Shown here piece after piece: positions 54,301-64,000 of a stretch of 64,000 nt of DNA (the stretch's first letter is position 1; each line of letters begins with the position of its first letter). The notes under the pieces are model-generated. The model was given only the letters and a program-made list of their open reading frames with translations. It searched no databases and had not been told where the DNA came from. Position numbers and translations under genes: made by a program. The stretch is taken from contig NC_023750.2 of the NCBI RefSeq assembly GCF_000499845.2, positions 10,654,653-10,718,652 on the forward strand. The letters are read 5' to 3'. The DNA comes from Phaseolus vulgaris (lineage: Eukaryota; Streptophyta; Magnoliopsida; Fabales; Fabaceae).

Positions 54301-57300
54301 CTTCAATGTCTGATGACAGTAGTTCTTTCAAACAAGATAGAAATGAAGAACTTATTAAAGTGCAAGCTAAGTCTTCAGATTCTCAATCAACTGGAACCTC
54401 CTCTTCATTAGATGATAATAGTTCACTCAGAAGAGATATAAATGGGCAGCATATAGAACTACAAGCTCACCTCTCAGATTATCGATCTGTTGGAAACTCC
54501 TCTACATCAGACAAACATGTTTCTTTCATGAAAAATAGATCCTATTTACCTCAGTCTGATTCATCAAGCACCGTCATTGAAAACACACCAGAACCTTCAT
54601 TATTCACAAATGCTAAGTATTATGGACCGGTGGTTGCAGATGTGCCATCCAACCAGCTTCCCCAAAATGTTGAGTTCCAACACACAGATTGTAGGAGGTC
54701 TGTCATGCATGATGATGCTGCTGTTCATGAAGAAGAGATTTCTGATTCCAGGCAAGCCTGTTCAGATAGGACGACTTCAGGACAGTGGTTGTGTTCAGAT
54801 ACTGGATACACCTCACAAGTGGTCATACCTGCAGGGACTGAATCAGGTGAAACCTCATCTGATCCTGTTGAACTTAAGTTAAGGTTAGATGGTGATGATG
54901 CAGACAAAACTCAAGAAGATGATGCAGGCAGAACAGGAGATGATGATGATGATGATGCAGGTAGAACAGGAGATGATGATGCAGACAGAAAAGGGCTTGC
55001 AGAATCTATTACTTCCAAACCTGTCTCTCTCTCCCTCATAAAAGATAATGCTTGTCCTATGAATTCTTCTGATAAAACATCAATAGACAACTTGGATGAT
55101 GATAATCCATGTATTCACTCTGATGATTTGTTACAAGTTTCTAATGATTTGGGATTTGCTCATGGAGATGAATCCAATTCTCATTCTGAAATCAAAATGT
55201 TCCAAGCAGGACCTACAGATGAAAACATTTCTGAAATTTTGGCTAATAGAGATATTGATTCACCAGGTGAGGATCCTGTTTGCCTGTCCACCAAAGAATT
55301 AAAAGTGAATTCAGGTGCTGTGCTGGCTCCTGAATTTCATGACACAAAAGATCAAGGTTCTACTACAGCAACCCAGCTTAATACAGAGACTGTTGTGAAG
55401 GTTCCTTCAATGAGTTGCTTTACTGGGGTTCTTTCCTCTGACTCAATTCAAAACAAAACACAGGAGGAACCAGGCTCAGAAGAAATTGAAGTTTCAAATC
55501 CTGATCTGGCATCAGAAGTTGACGAGGTACCGAAGATGGTGCATGATGATGAAACAAACGGATCCACCTGCAGTGTTGATCCAGTTGAAGTTGATAGTCG
55601 TTTTAAACATCCATCTTCTGATAATCATGTGATGGTAAATGATCTGGTCACTGAAAATGTTCAGTCAGAAGATCAACGTGTATATTCTGTCCCATGTGTT
55701 TATAGTGCTGAAAATGGTGTGGGTGTCATTACTAGTCTAGTTTCCAATCAGACTTCTCCTTCAAGGGGTTCTTCAGATTCAGAAGAGCCTCTGTTGAATA
55801 CGCATTCTTATAAAATGGACTTGAAATCCAATGAAGTAGAATTGATGCAAAGTGCCATGGACACAAATGCAGAGGCGAATGAGAATCAATTGGCACCTTT
55901 GCTAGATTTAACATCATCTGATGTAATAAATTCTGCAACCGGTAATATTGCGAAGTTAGAAGAATCTCTTCCTATTTTTGCAGATTCACAGGAGAGGGAA
56001 GTTGACGAGGCAGTTTCCAGAGAATCTACAGAACTAGAGGACCAGAAGATAGTGGATCAACCAGAAATTGCTTCTATGGATGCAAAATTGAACCTGAACA
56101 AAATTGTTCCTTGTGATCTTTCTGATTCTGGAACATGTAATATTCAGAAGTTCCAACATAGTGCTTTTGTTGATGATGCTGAAACAGTGCCTGAATTTTC
56201 AGGGTTGGATGCCCAGCAGTCAGAATCAATATTTAATGGTCAGCATGATCCACTACAAAATGGCAGAGATAGTTTTTCATCACCTTCGGGGAATCAGTGG
56301 GGACCTGAAGCTGATTTAGATCTGTTCTCAAAATCCCAAATTGGTGAACTGGTTGAAGAATATCCACTCAGAGATGAAAGAAACTTTGCCTCTGAGAAAT
56401 CTCAATATCAGAAGATGCAATATCTATTGGAGCAAGAAAGCAATCATGCTACTTCTGAATATGTGTCAGAAATACACGCAGATGAGCCATCACCATTTTA
56501 TTCCTTGCCACATTCATCTAGTCAGAATGCTGCAAAACTTGTCATGGATCCATTGATGCCTCTTCTTCCTAGCCACTTTCCCAAGGCAACTCAAAATAAT
56601 CTTGATGAGATGCCACCTTTGCCTCCTCTACCGCCTATGCAATGGAGAATGGGAAAGGTTCAAAATGCTTCCCTACCTTCACATAGAGAAGAATTAGAAG
56701 TAAGTCAGGCTTCAGTCCAGCCAATTAGGCTGGATAAAACATCTCTATTTGGTGTGCCAATTTCTGAGAGAGAGACCTCGTTGTATCAGCATCCATTTTT
56801 GCCTGTCATGGCTGTGGAAAGTGATAAGCTCGAACATTCTTCTGGGTTTCCTGTTGGTGTTTCAGGGCATCCTGTTGCTATTCCTTTTCAATTTCCTATC
56901 ATGGTTAATGAATCAAAAGGTCAATATAATTACCTATTTCTGGAGAGAAACCAAATTCCGAATCCCTTCTTATCCTTACCTGTGGCATCTACAGGCATGT
57001 CTCCTCATGGTCTCATTGTTGCTCCTGAGGGAAAAGTGATGCAGAATTCAAACCCATTTGTGCCTGTACCAGCAGCTGCATATGCTGTTTCAGTGCATGA
57101 TTCCATCCCTACAGAAGAAAGTTCAACTCAACCTCCACATAAGTTAATGTTGGAGACTAGATCCGATGATAAATCACTTCAACAGAGTATGACTAATATG
57201 GTATCTATGGACGGGCCTCCAAATGGTCACGCAATTGATTCTGGGGGAGAAATTGTACTGAATTCAAACCCTTGCCCTACAATTCCACCTGCTGAATGTG

Positions 57301-58389
57301 CTCTTTCTGGACAGGATTTCGTTTCAGCTGAAGAAAAACTGCCTCAGCCTCCAAGTCAATTAATGATGGAGCCTAGTTCAGATGATAAAACACTTAAGCA
57401 GTCTGTTACTGATGGGGTACCAATGGACAGTCCTGACATTCACATTGTTGCTTCCGATGGAGAAATGGAACAAAGTTCTAACCCAGAGCCTCCAATTCCA
57501 CCTGTTGAATGTGCTGTTCCCGGGCCTGGACATGATTCTATCATTTCTGAAGGAAAACTGACTCTACCTCCAAGTCAATTAATGTCAGGGACTAGTTCTG
57601 AAGTTCAAACCCTGCAGCAGTCTATGCATAATTTGGAAGGGGAACAAGAATGTTTGCCTATCTCATTCATGTCTGCAAACATGGAAAGTATGGAGCCTAA
57701 TCAGAGTTTCGCAACCAATGAAGGGGGAATGACAATGTCCTTGGATACATCTGATCATACTTCAGACGTGGAGAGTGAAAGAACTAATGGAAAACCAAAG
57801 AGTAAGCTTCTTCGTCCTCGAAATCCTCTAATAGATGCTGTTGCTGCTCATGACAAAAGCAAGGTGAGATATTATCAAGTTTTTATACGACACTGAATAT
57901 CCTTTTGAGGTCTTCATTCTCTCATAAAACTTTGCCTTTGACTACTGCAGCTTAGGAGGGTTACCGAACGGGTCATGCCTCAAATTGCACCGAAGGTAGA
58001 TGAAAGAGATTCTCTACTAGAACAGATAAGAACAAAGGTTAGAACTTACTTCATTTATGCTTAGTGTACCCTTTTGTATTGAAAGCATTATTTTTATTTG
58101 AAAAAAAAACATTTTGGTTCTCTCAGTCCTTCAACTTGAAGCCTGCTGTGACTACGCGACCTAGCATTCAAGGTCCAAAAACAAATTTGAAGCTTGCAGC
58201 CATCTTGGAGAAAGCAAACGCAATTCGCCAGGTCTCTTTTTCATCTGTTTATTTAACTGTAATAGGCGTGTGCTTCTGTCTCGATGGTTTTACTCACTTT
58301 TCAGAGTTCACTAATTTGATAGTTGTTTAAATAAATAGGCTTTGGCTGGAAGTGATGAAGATGACGATGCGGATTGGAGCGATTCTTGA
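51337..58389 (+). CDS. SCAR/WAVE family protein (SCAR2-like), nine coding exons
   Basis: SCAR proteins are the subunit of the SCAR/WAVE complex that activates Arp2/3 to nucleate branched actin at the cell cortex. Coding exons: 51,337-51,491; 52,496-52,659; 52,819-52,942; 53,023-53,152; 53,458-53,519; 53,609-57,863; 57,951-58,037; 58,127-58,231; 58,339-58,389. All introns are GT-AG and phases agree, giving 1,710 residues. The N-terminal SCAR homology domain (about 1-200) starts [20 protein letters not shown] and has [21 protein letters not shown] very long, serine/acid-rich disordered middle follows, with a conserved [12 protein letters not shown] near 1,218. The C-terminus has a WH2 actin-binding segment ([18 protein letters not shown], about 1,615-1,635) and an acidic tail [11 protein letters not shown] with the Arp2/3-binding tryptophan 1,707. 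No frameshift is seen. The start is the conserved MPL. It is longer than Arabidopsis SCAR2. In legumes this subfamily includes nodulation-related SCARN/API; which paralogue this is cannot be settled here. Confidence 0.94.
54261..54545 (+). repeat. Threefold internal repeat in SCAR exon 6
   Basis: Residues about 432-520 hold three copies of a roughly 30-residue unit: a Q-A-H/K-x-SDSQS or SDYRS start, then (S/T)xDDxSSxxxD. The second and third begin [14 protein letters not shown] and [14 protein letters not shown]. It lies in the disordered region and is probably a minisatellite-type expansion. Confidence 0.75.
54885..54992 (+). repeat. Asp-rich GATGATGAT repeat in SCAR exon 6
   Basis: Three units of a [13 protein letters not shown] sequence (residues about 637-672) are built from GATGATG and GCAGRNAGAACAGGA, with a run of (GAT)5. 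It is a likely length-polymorphic coding repeat. Confidence 0.8.
57031..57650 (+). repeat. Threefold ~65-75-residue repeat in SCAR exon 6
   Basis: Residues about 1,352-1,560 show three diverged units, each with SNPxxPxPPxEC(A), then a DSI/DFV-S-EE or EGK-L-xxPPSQLM segment, a DDK-TLQQS-MT stretch and a GDMDSPP-like end. The DNA is also repetitive (for example CCTCCAAGTCAATTAATG twice). Confidence 0.8.
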
Positions 58390-59064
58390 ATTTACTATTA
58401 GAAGTGTTCTCAGCTGGTGGATGTTTTTGACACTCTGGTTCTTTCTTGAGCTTGATTTATATAGTCACGCTCCCTTTTAATGAATAGGAAATCTCCCTGA
58501 AATGCAAGATTCTTTATCCTACTCTGTTCATATATGATACTCTGAACTCCATATAGGATATAGCTTTCTTAGTCTTCTTTCTTCACATATATATGCATGA
58601 AAAATTGTACTAGCATGTAGATTAGCTTCGATGTCTCAGAGGTGGAACTCACTTCACTGAAGACGACTCAAGTTCAGCGTGCAAGCGCTGTACAAGTCTA
58701 GATCCATGCTATCAAGAAATATCCCCATGCCTCCCGTTCACATATAAGCACATGTATATTTGTGTCGTGTCATAATTTTTTTTATATTTAGTCACGAGTA
58801 TCCAATTTTGTAATTCTGTGATGTAGTTGTGTTTTGTGATAATTGCCCATTTATCATGTAGTTCATCTGTGTCCAGTATAGTAACATATATACGTGAGTA
58901 AAATCATTTCAGTGTACAGTCCACTATTACCATTATTCATTGTTCAATCCCTCTTTATGATTACTGTTCTTGTTATATATTAGCAAGTAAATTGGAAAAA
59001 ATGGAAGAGATAAATTAAAGTGATACTAAAATATGTCATCAGATTGCTTTCGGTATCTTCAATT
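58390..59064 (+). other. SCAR 3' UTR and downstream spacer
   Basis: The first 400-500 bp are probably 3' UTR; a weak polyadenylation-type AATGAA lies at about 58,480. No further gene or RNA was recognised before the Mutator-like element. Confidence 0.5.
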
Positions 59065-60359
59065 GGCAATTTCTTCCTGCACCATATCACTGCACCCAAT
59101 TTCATTGGAAAAGACAAAAATGCCCTTAAAAAATGGGTTACATATAAAAATACATTCTGGATCCCCTTTTTTGGAATGGCTTCTTCTTCCTGTACCCCTA
59201 TATTTTTCTTCCTGCACCCCCACAATTTTGTAAATCCCAAAACTGGCCTTCACCTTTTTATTTGAAAAAACTGGATCGGAAATTGGGATCCGGCAGTGTG
59301 CTACGGATTCATCAATTCGAAAGTGAATTGTGTTGCTTTCTAGATGAGGGGATGTTCTAGAAACAAAATTTGCATAAATTGTTGATTTTCGTTGAATTTA
59401 GAAGCCTAATTTTTATTACGGATTGATGGATATGAAATGCTTTATTCAATAATGGATTTCTGTATTTTGCATTTTATTTACTCATCATTCATTAAAGTTA
59501 TGCAAAGTAAGAGAAAAGGGAAACGCATAAATACAAATATTGTCATGACTCATGATAGTTATAATTGACCTGATGTTCGTTCTAGATGTTCTGAAACAAA
59601 GTTCCAGTTTTGGGAACCATATTCCTTCACAAGTTTATTAAGTGTCTCATCTTGGGAGGGTCTCCAATGTCCTCTTCTGCAGCCCTTTTTACTCTCTCAC
59701 CACTGTTGCTGCTGCTAGCTCTTTCCATATTGCTTCATTCAATACGCAGCTTTAGATCTAATTAAATTCTGCTATTTGAACATTTTTTTAGCATAAAAAA
59801 AAAAAAGGAAAAGAACACCAAAAACCAACTAAAAAAAAAAAGAAAAAAAACATAAAGCTAGAATTAAATAAAAGTGAAATGAGGAGCAGAAAACTTGTTC
59901 GGAACCTAGGAAATGTTGGAGCAGAGGGTTGGTTTTCTCTTATTTGAAGTTTTTCTCTTTTATTCATGATTCTCTCAACATGCTTTCACTTGTTTTATTA
60001 ATTAACTAGTTACTACCGAAAGCACCAGTATGGAAAGGTCCTGGACACGCCAATACGAAATTTTACAAGAAGTGTCAATTCGAAATTTTACTAGATTTCA
60101 TAATTCGGAATGAAAAAAATAATATAGATTTCCTATTCCATAAAACTATCGACTGTATTGTGGAAAAACTGTGAAGGTTTCTTTGAAAAAGCTGTGACGG
60201 TGGTGCTTTGAGTTGGTTTTCTTCTTTGGTAGTGCTTTGAGTTGCGTAGGAGGTGGATTTACAGTGGTGGTGGACGGGGTCGTTTGCACTTTAACATTGT
60301 TGTGAGGTAAGAATCGATTTAAGCTTTTTTATCGCATTTTGTTCGAGCTTAGGTAGTGA

Positions 60360-60572
60360 CGGATACCGATATCCGGAAGTCTTCTTTTAACCTTACGGAT
60401 GTAAGCGTCCGTAAGTCAGTAACATGTTTTGCACCATATCACTGCCTTACGGATATAATTATCCGAAATTTCGTTTTGTATTATGGATTTAAATATCCGT
60501 AGTTGTATTTTGAATTATGGGTATCCATATCCGTAGTTGTTTTTTGGATTATGGATATCCATATCCGGAATA
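60360..60572 (+). repeat. Left array of TACGGATATN/ATCCGTA repeats
   Basis: Six or more short palindromic units such as CTTACGGATGTAAGCGTCCG and TATGGATATCCATATCCG. It corresponds in inverted orientation to the array at 61,159-61,415. Confidence 0.8.
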
Positions 60573-60621
60573 GTTGACTATTTTTCGCAAGCTAAGTAAA
60601 AAAAAAATTCCAGCATTGTGA

Positions 60622-61167
60622 ATGGATACACAAGACTCATACATGGGAATTTCAGGAGAAATTGATGTGTGAGATGGATTAGATGATGTTGATATGGAGC
60701 AGTCAATAACTTACAATGTGTTAGATAATGAAGATATGACACATAAGTGTAGTGAGGCATTTACTACAAATGAGGTAAGGTAAATGTTGGGGTTTTGAAT
60801 GTTATTGTTTATGAATGATTTTAAAATTTGGCATATGTTATTGTAGGTATTTCGTGACCGAGATGAGCTGTTAGAGTGGGCGAGAAGTGTTGGTTATAGT
60901 TATGGGTTTGTTATTGTTATATTAAAGTCGGATACATGGACGGGTCAATGAGAAAGGATGACATTCGTATTATTAGGTTGTGAGAGAGGAGGTAAATACA
61001 GGCGGTATAAAAAAGACGTAAATATAAGTAGAACGAGAAGTAGGAAGTGTGAGTGTCCTTTCAGATTGCGAGGCAAACCAGTCAAAGGTGGTCAAGGGTG
61101 GATGGTTGAATTAATTTGTGGATCTCACAATCATGATTTGACAGAGACAATGGTAGGTCATCCGTAA
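60622..61167 (+). pseudogene. MULE transposase N-terminal (FAR1-type DNA-binding) fragment
   Basis: ATG 60,622 begins MDTQDSYMGISGEIDV. After a TGA (60,670) the frame continues to 60,774, where a GT-AG intron (60,775-60,846) joins to VFRDRDELLEWARSVGYSYG. A second TGA follows DTWTGQ (about 60,951), then MTFVLLGCERGGKYRRYKK and RKCECPFRLRGKPVKGGQG, and SHNHDLTETMVGHP. This C-C-H-H pattern is the FAR1/WRKY-like zinc domain at the start of many Mutator-like transposases. The rest (catalytic core, SWIM domain) is missing; the gene runs directly into the tandem repeats at 61,159. Both internal stops are TGA, as expected from C-to-T change of CGA. Confidence 0.82.
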
Positions 61168-61415
61168 CCCAATACTTGTGCCTATGGATGGATTTATCCG
61201 TAACCCAATATTTGTGCCTATGGATGGATTTATCCGTAACCCAATATTTGTGCCTATGGATAAAAAAATCCGTAAGTCATACAACTGTTTATGGATGGAA
61301 AAATCCGTAAGTCATACAACTATTTATAGATGGAAAAATCCGTAACTCATTAACATGTCTATGGATGAAAAAATCCGGAAGTCAATCAGGTGCCTATGGA
61401 TATCAATATCTGGAA
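61159..61415 (+). repeat. Right array: ~36-38-bp tandem repeats with ATCCGTAA core
   Basis: Seven to eight units. The first three are almost identical (ATCCGTAACCCAATATTTG, then TGCCTATGGATGGATTT); later ones carry AAAAATCCGTAAGTCATA with TATGGATGG. It begins where the transposase frame is cut, so the array seems to have been fused to the coding region by deletion. Confidence 0.88.
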
Positions 61416-61773
61416 CATATAAGTGTTAATAGTTAAAACCAGTACATGAGTTGCGACTGTGTGTTGGGTGCAGATGTGAGGGTTGGGTGCAGGTCTCTAA
61501 TTCACATTCATCACTTGACCTAATCTAAAATTCATTAAGGACACTTTTGTCTTTTCAAATCTAAGATCGGATGCTAGTTTGAATTGATCAGGTGCAAGAA
61601 GAATGTGCCTCTGGATTTTCTTATTCAGAATGACTTTTGATTTTTGTTTTTGGATTTTTATTTCCAAAACACAAAAATATTAGGAAGAATTTGCTTTTCA
61701 ATTTGCACTTTGCGAAGTTGATGAACATCGCATCTGTAAGTAGTGCTAAGCTAGCAAATGATTTGGAGTATTC

Positions 61774-62051
61774 ATGAAGACATTCTGTGTAGAGTTTCTT
61801 AGTGATGGAGATCAAGCCCAAGAGGACATGGAGGCCAATCAACAAGATCAAGAGGAGGTGGAGGCACAAATAGAAGACGCCCATGGAGGTCAAAGTCCAC
61901 CTCAAAGGATTACAAGAAGCATGTTCAAAGCTTTGGGAGCTAGAGGACATTTATTTTCTCTTTTTATAATTTCTTTAGTTGAAGGTGCTTAGAGGGAAAC
62001 ATTAGAAACCTCTTTTGTTTTAGCATCTTTTAGTCTTTAGTTAGGAGTCTT
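61774..62051 (+). pseudogene. Gypsy pol C-terminus (element I)
   Basis: The frame ends GQSPPQRITRSMFKALGARG with a stop at about 61,992, a good match to RITKSRARALGAEH at the pol end of element E (24,164-24,250). The 3' UTR ends in the polypurine tract TTAGGGGG (62,050-62,057). The rest of pol is missing. Confidence 0.7.
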
Positions 62052-62057
62052 AGGGGG

Positions 62058-62802
62058 TGTGTGTTAGTAGATAGGTGTAGGAGTAGAAAAGGAGGTGCCA
62101 AAGTGAAGGAAGAGGTCACACCTTCCTCATGCTTTGTTTTAGGCGCAAATTCTAGAAGCTTTTTGGGAGGGAGTTTTTTTGAATTTGTGTAGCTTATATT
62201 TCAGCACCTTAGGCTATAAATAGAGGTGCTCTCTTTGTATTTTTCAGATTGGAATTAATCTAAGAAAACTCTACTCAAATTTTGAGTGACCTTTGGAGAG
62301 CTTTTGGAGCCTTCTTCTCTAGTCTTATCTTGATGGATCAATGGAGTCCTCAAGTGGCGGCATCACTCTCATCTAGGAGCATTCCACACTTCTAGTGGCG
62401 AGATCATCCATCGTCCTTCCATCTTCATGAGCATTCTCTTCTCCTTCCTTTCTTCTTCTTCAATTGTTCATGTTGCTTTGTGTTCTTGAATTTTTCAGTT
62501 TCGGTTTTTCTATTTTTTCCAGCACTATGTTCTGTTTCTGTTTTTAATTTCTGTTTTGGTTCGGTTCATTTGATCATTTGTTCAATTCTGTTCGGTCAAT
62601 TCCAGTTTTAATCTCTTTGTTGATTCAATTTGACAATATTTGGTTCATCCAAATGAGTTTGGGATTTGGTACTAGTTATTGGTGAGTTCTTGTCTTAGAA
62701 CAATGATCCAACTCTAAGAAAAGTGCCTCTATATTTTCCAGCTCAAGGTGATTCCTAAAAATGTCAAAAATCTTGTTCTATGTGGCTATTGGAATCACAT
62801 CA
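62058..62802 (+). mobile_element. 3' LTR of gypsy element I
   Basis: It begins TGTGTGTTAG directly after the polypurine tract and ends GAATCACATCA, the same terminus as the reverse complement of the D and E LTRs (CACATCA). It is about 745 bp with a TATA-like GGCTATAAATAG (62,212-62,223). Shared segments include CTCAAGTGGCGGCATCACT, comparable to the CAAGTGGCGTGATCA strand of D. It is a related but different family. Confidence 0.8.
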
Positions 62803-62864
62803 CTTAGACTCGTTGAATACTTTTTAAAAAAAATTTAATATAACATTAATTATTTTTTACTAAT

Positions 62865-62873
<9 letters not shown>

Positions 62874-62901
<28 letters not shown>

Positions 62902-62998
62902 GGTATATATATATGTATATATATATGTATATATATATATATATATGTATATATATGTATATATATATATGTGTATGTATATTTATGTATGTATATAG
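62874..62998. repeat. (TA)n / TATATATG microsatellite
   Basis: About 125 bp of alternating TA with interspersed TATGTA units. A Tyr/Ile-only frame across it is not a gene. Confidence 0.95.
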
Positions 62999-64000
62999 TT
63001 AGTATATGTAGTGATTTAATAATGGAAACGAGCAAAATAAGAACCTTCAAATAGAAAATTTATCGTGAAAAGTTTTGATGAAAGATAAAAAAAAGGATAG
63101 AAGAGAGTACCGTTTTTGGCGTCCAGATGTTTCGGATTTGAGAGATTATTAATTTAGTTTTTGAGAACGAAACGGTCACGTGTAAAAAATTTATTGATGT
63201 TTTCTTTATAGTTATTAAAATTTAGCTGCAGAAATGCTTCCTCTATTTCTAATCAAATTAAAAAAATTGATTTGATAATATATTGATATTTAATAGATTT
63301 GTTTATTACATAAATTGCAGATAAAATCTCAAATCTAATTGAAATGATGGGTGGAAATACAATTTTGTAAGGGAGGCACTGATAACAATAAATTAAGCCC
63401 AATCTGCTACATGGTTGGAAGTGAAGGTAAGTTGAACCTAAATATAAAAACCAATAAAATAATTATACTAACAATTTTTTCAAATTCCAAGCACCGCATC
63501 ATGAAGTTATTATTCTCTCGGACTTTGGGTTGTTAACCCTTTATCTTAAGAAAAATCTCTTTTTATTTATTAAAATTAAAATAGTTTTTAAATTATTTTA
63601 GTTTTCTAGTTTCAGTTTTAAAACTATATTTTTTCTTTATTGTCACATCTTCTCTAACCCTACTATCGTAAAAATAGTTTTGAAAATTGATTGTTAAAAT
63701 AATTTTTTATCCTCAAAAAATATATTACTAGAAAATTATTAAATGAAAATTAATTTTAAAATAAAAAATATACATTTATTATATTGACGAAATTAAAATT
63801 AGATAGTATTTTATAGACTAAAAATTTATCGATATCTAAATTAATTTCAAAATTTATAAACTAGCTTTTAAATTGATATTTGTGATATTCTAGGACTGTT
63901 CGATATTTAGGACTGTTCGATATTAAGGAGACCTATGACTTATTGATTACGATTAAAGGTGTGGATCGAGAAACAATGACGAATGGCATGGGGGCACGGA
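62999..64000. other. AT-rich terminal region, no gene seen
   Basis: No coding or element signatures. GGACTGTTCGATAT occurs twice in a row at 63,893-63,922. Frames here are short and without motifs. Confidence 0.55.

Larger units (their letters stand above)
59065..61609 (+). mobile_element. Mutator-like element, deletion derivative with repeat-built arms
   Basis: The left end reads GGCAATTTCTTCCTGCACC and the right end, in reverse complement, GGCACATTCTTCTTGCACC, followed on both sides by AAAAGACAAAARTG-type sequence. The flanking 9-mers TCTTCAATT (59,056-59,064) and TCTGGATTT (61,610-61,618) match at 6 of 9, compatible with an old Mutator-type 9-bp duplication. The interior has a truncated transposase N-terminus (60,622-61,167) flanked by inverted arrays of a TACGGAT/ATCCGTA motif. 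It is about 2.5 kb. Confidence 0.7.

Noticed and set aside
53590..57039. Alternative-frame ORFs on both strands across SCAR exon 6
   Set aside because: Shadows of the 4.3-kb coding exon; the SCAR frame alone is supported by conserved domains and splice phases.
62850..63050. Minus-strand frame of alternating Tyr, Ile and Thr
   Set aside because: Pure translation of the TA microsatellite.
1..64000. tRNA, rRNA or microRNA genes
   Set aside because: None could be recognised by reading; a covariance-model scan would be needed to exclude small ones.

Overview
The window looks like plant nuclear DNA, most likely a phaseoloid legume (Phaseolus/Vigna type). The reasons are an intron-containing plant SCAR/WAVE gene, Sirevirus-type Ty1/copia elements, Tat-like Ty3/gypsy elements with an antisense extra ORF, a plant L1-type LINE and a Mutator-like element. 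Genus and species are inference. One host gene is visible; nearly everything else identifiable is transposon.

Layout. 1-5,948: two minus-strand Ty3/gypsy gag-protease fragments (A and B), the first split by a solo copia LTR (1,412-2,520, perfect 5-bp target-site duplication, TSD). 5,949-8,281: AT-rich DNA without genes. 8,287-14,630: a complete non-autonomous Sirevirus-like element H (LTRs 1,077 bp each, TSD CACAA) that has gag and a foreign-looking ORF but no pol. 15,212-16,385: an old solo copia LTR. 17,826-42,950: a nested stack. A LINE (17,826-21,332) was entered by gypsy element D at 21,333; E sits in D (22,254), copia F sits in E (30,190), and copia G (35,029-41,874, TSD AATTA) sits in the gag gene of F. 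Solo gypsy LTRs sit inside E (22,827-24,002) and F (31,425-32,095). The LINE reading frame resumes at about 42,834. 43,052-49,135: the 3' part of gypsy element C, with integrase end, minisatellite-rich 3' UTR, antisense ORF with a predicted intron, and LTR. 49,136-50,260: copia LTR and gag remnants.

51,337-58,389: the single host gene, a plus-strand SCAR-family gene. Nine exons splice in frame to a predicted 1,710-residue protein with an N-terminal SCAR homology domain, a very large disordered middle (one 4.3-kb exon) and a C-terminal WH2-acidic tail. It should work in the SCAR/WAVE complex that activates Arp2/3 and actin nucleation. Downstream are a 2.5-kb Mutator-like deletion derivative with tandem-repeat arms (59,065-61,609), a gypsy pol end plus LTR (about 61,790-62,802), a TA-rich microsatellite, and AT-rich DNA to the end.

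Coordinates, TSDs, splice sites and mismatch counts were read by eye. No database search or alignment was run. Family names rest on recognised motifs.
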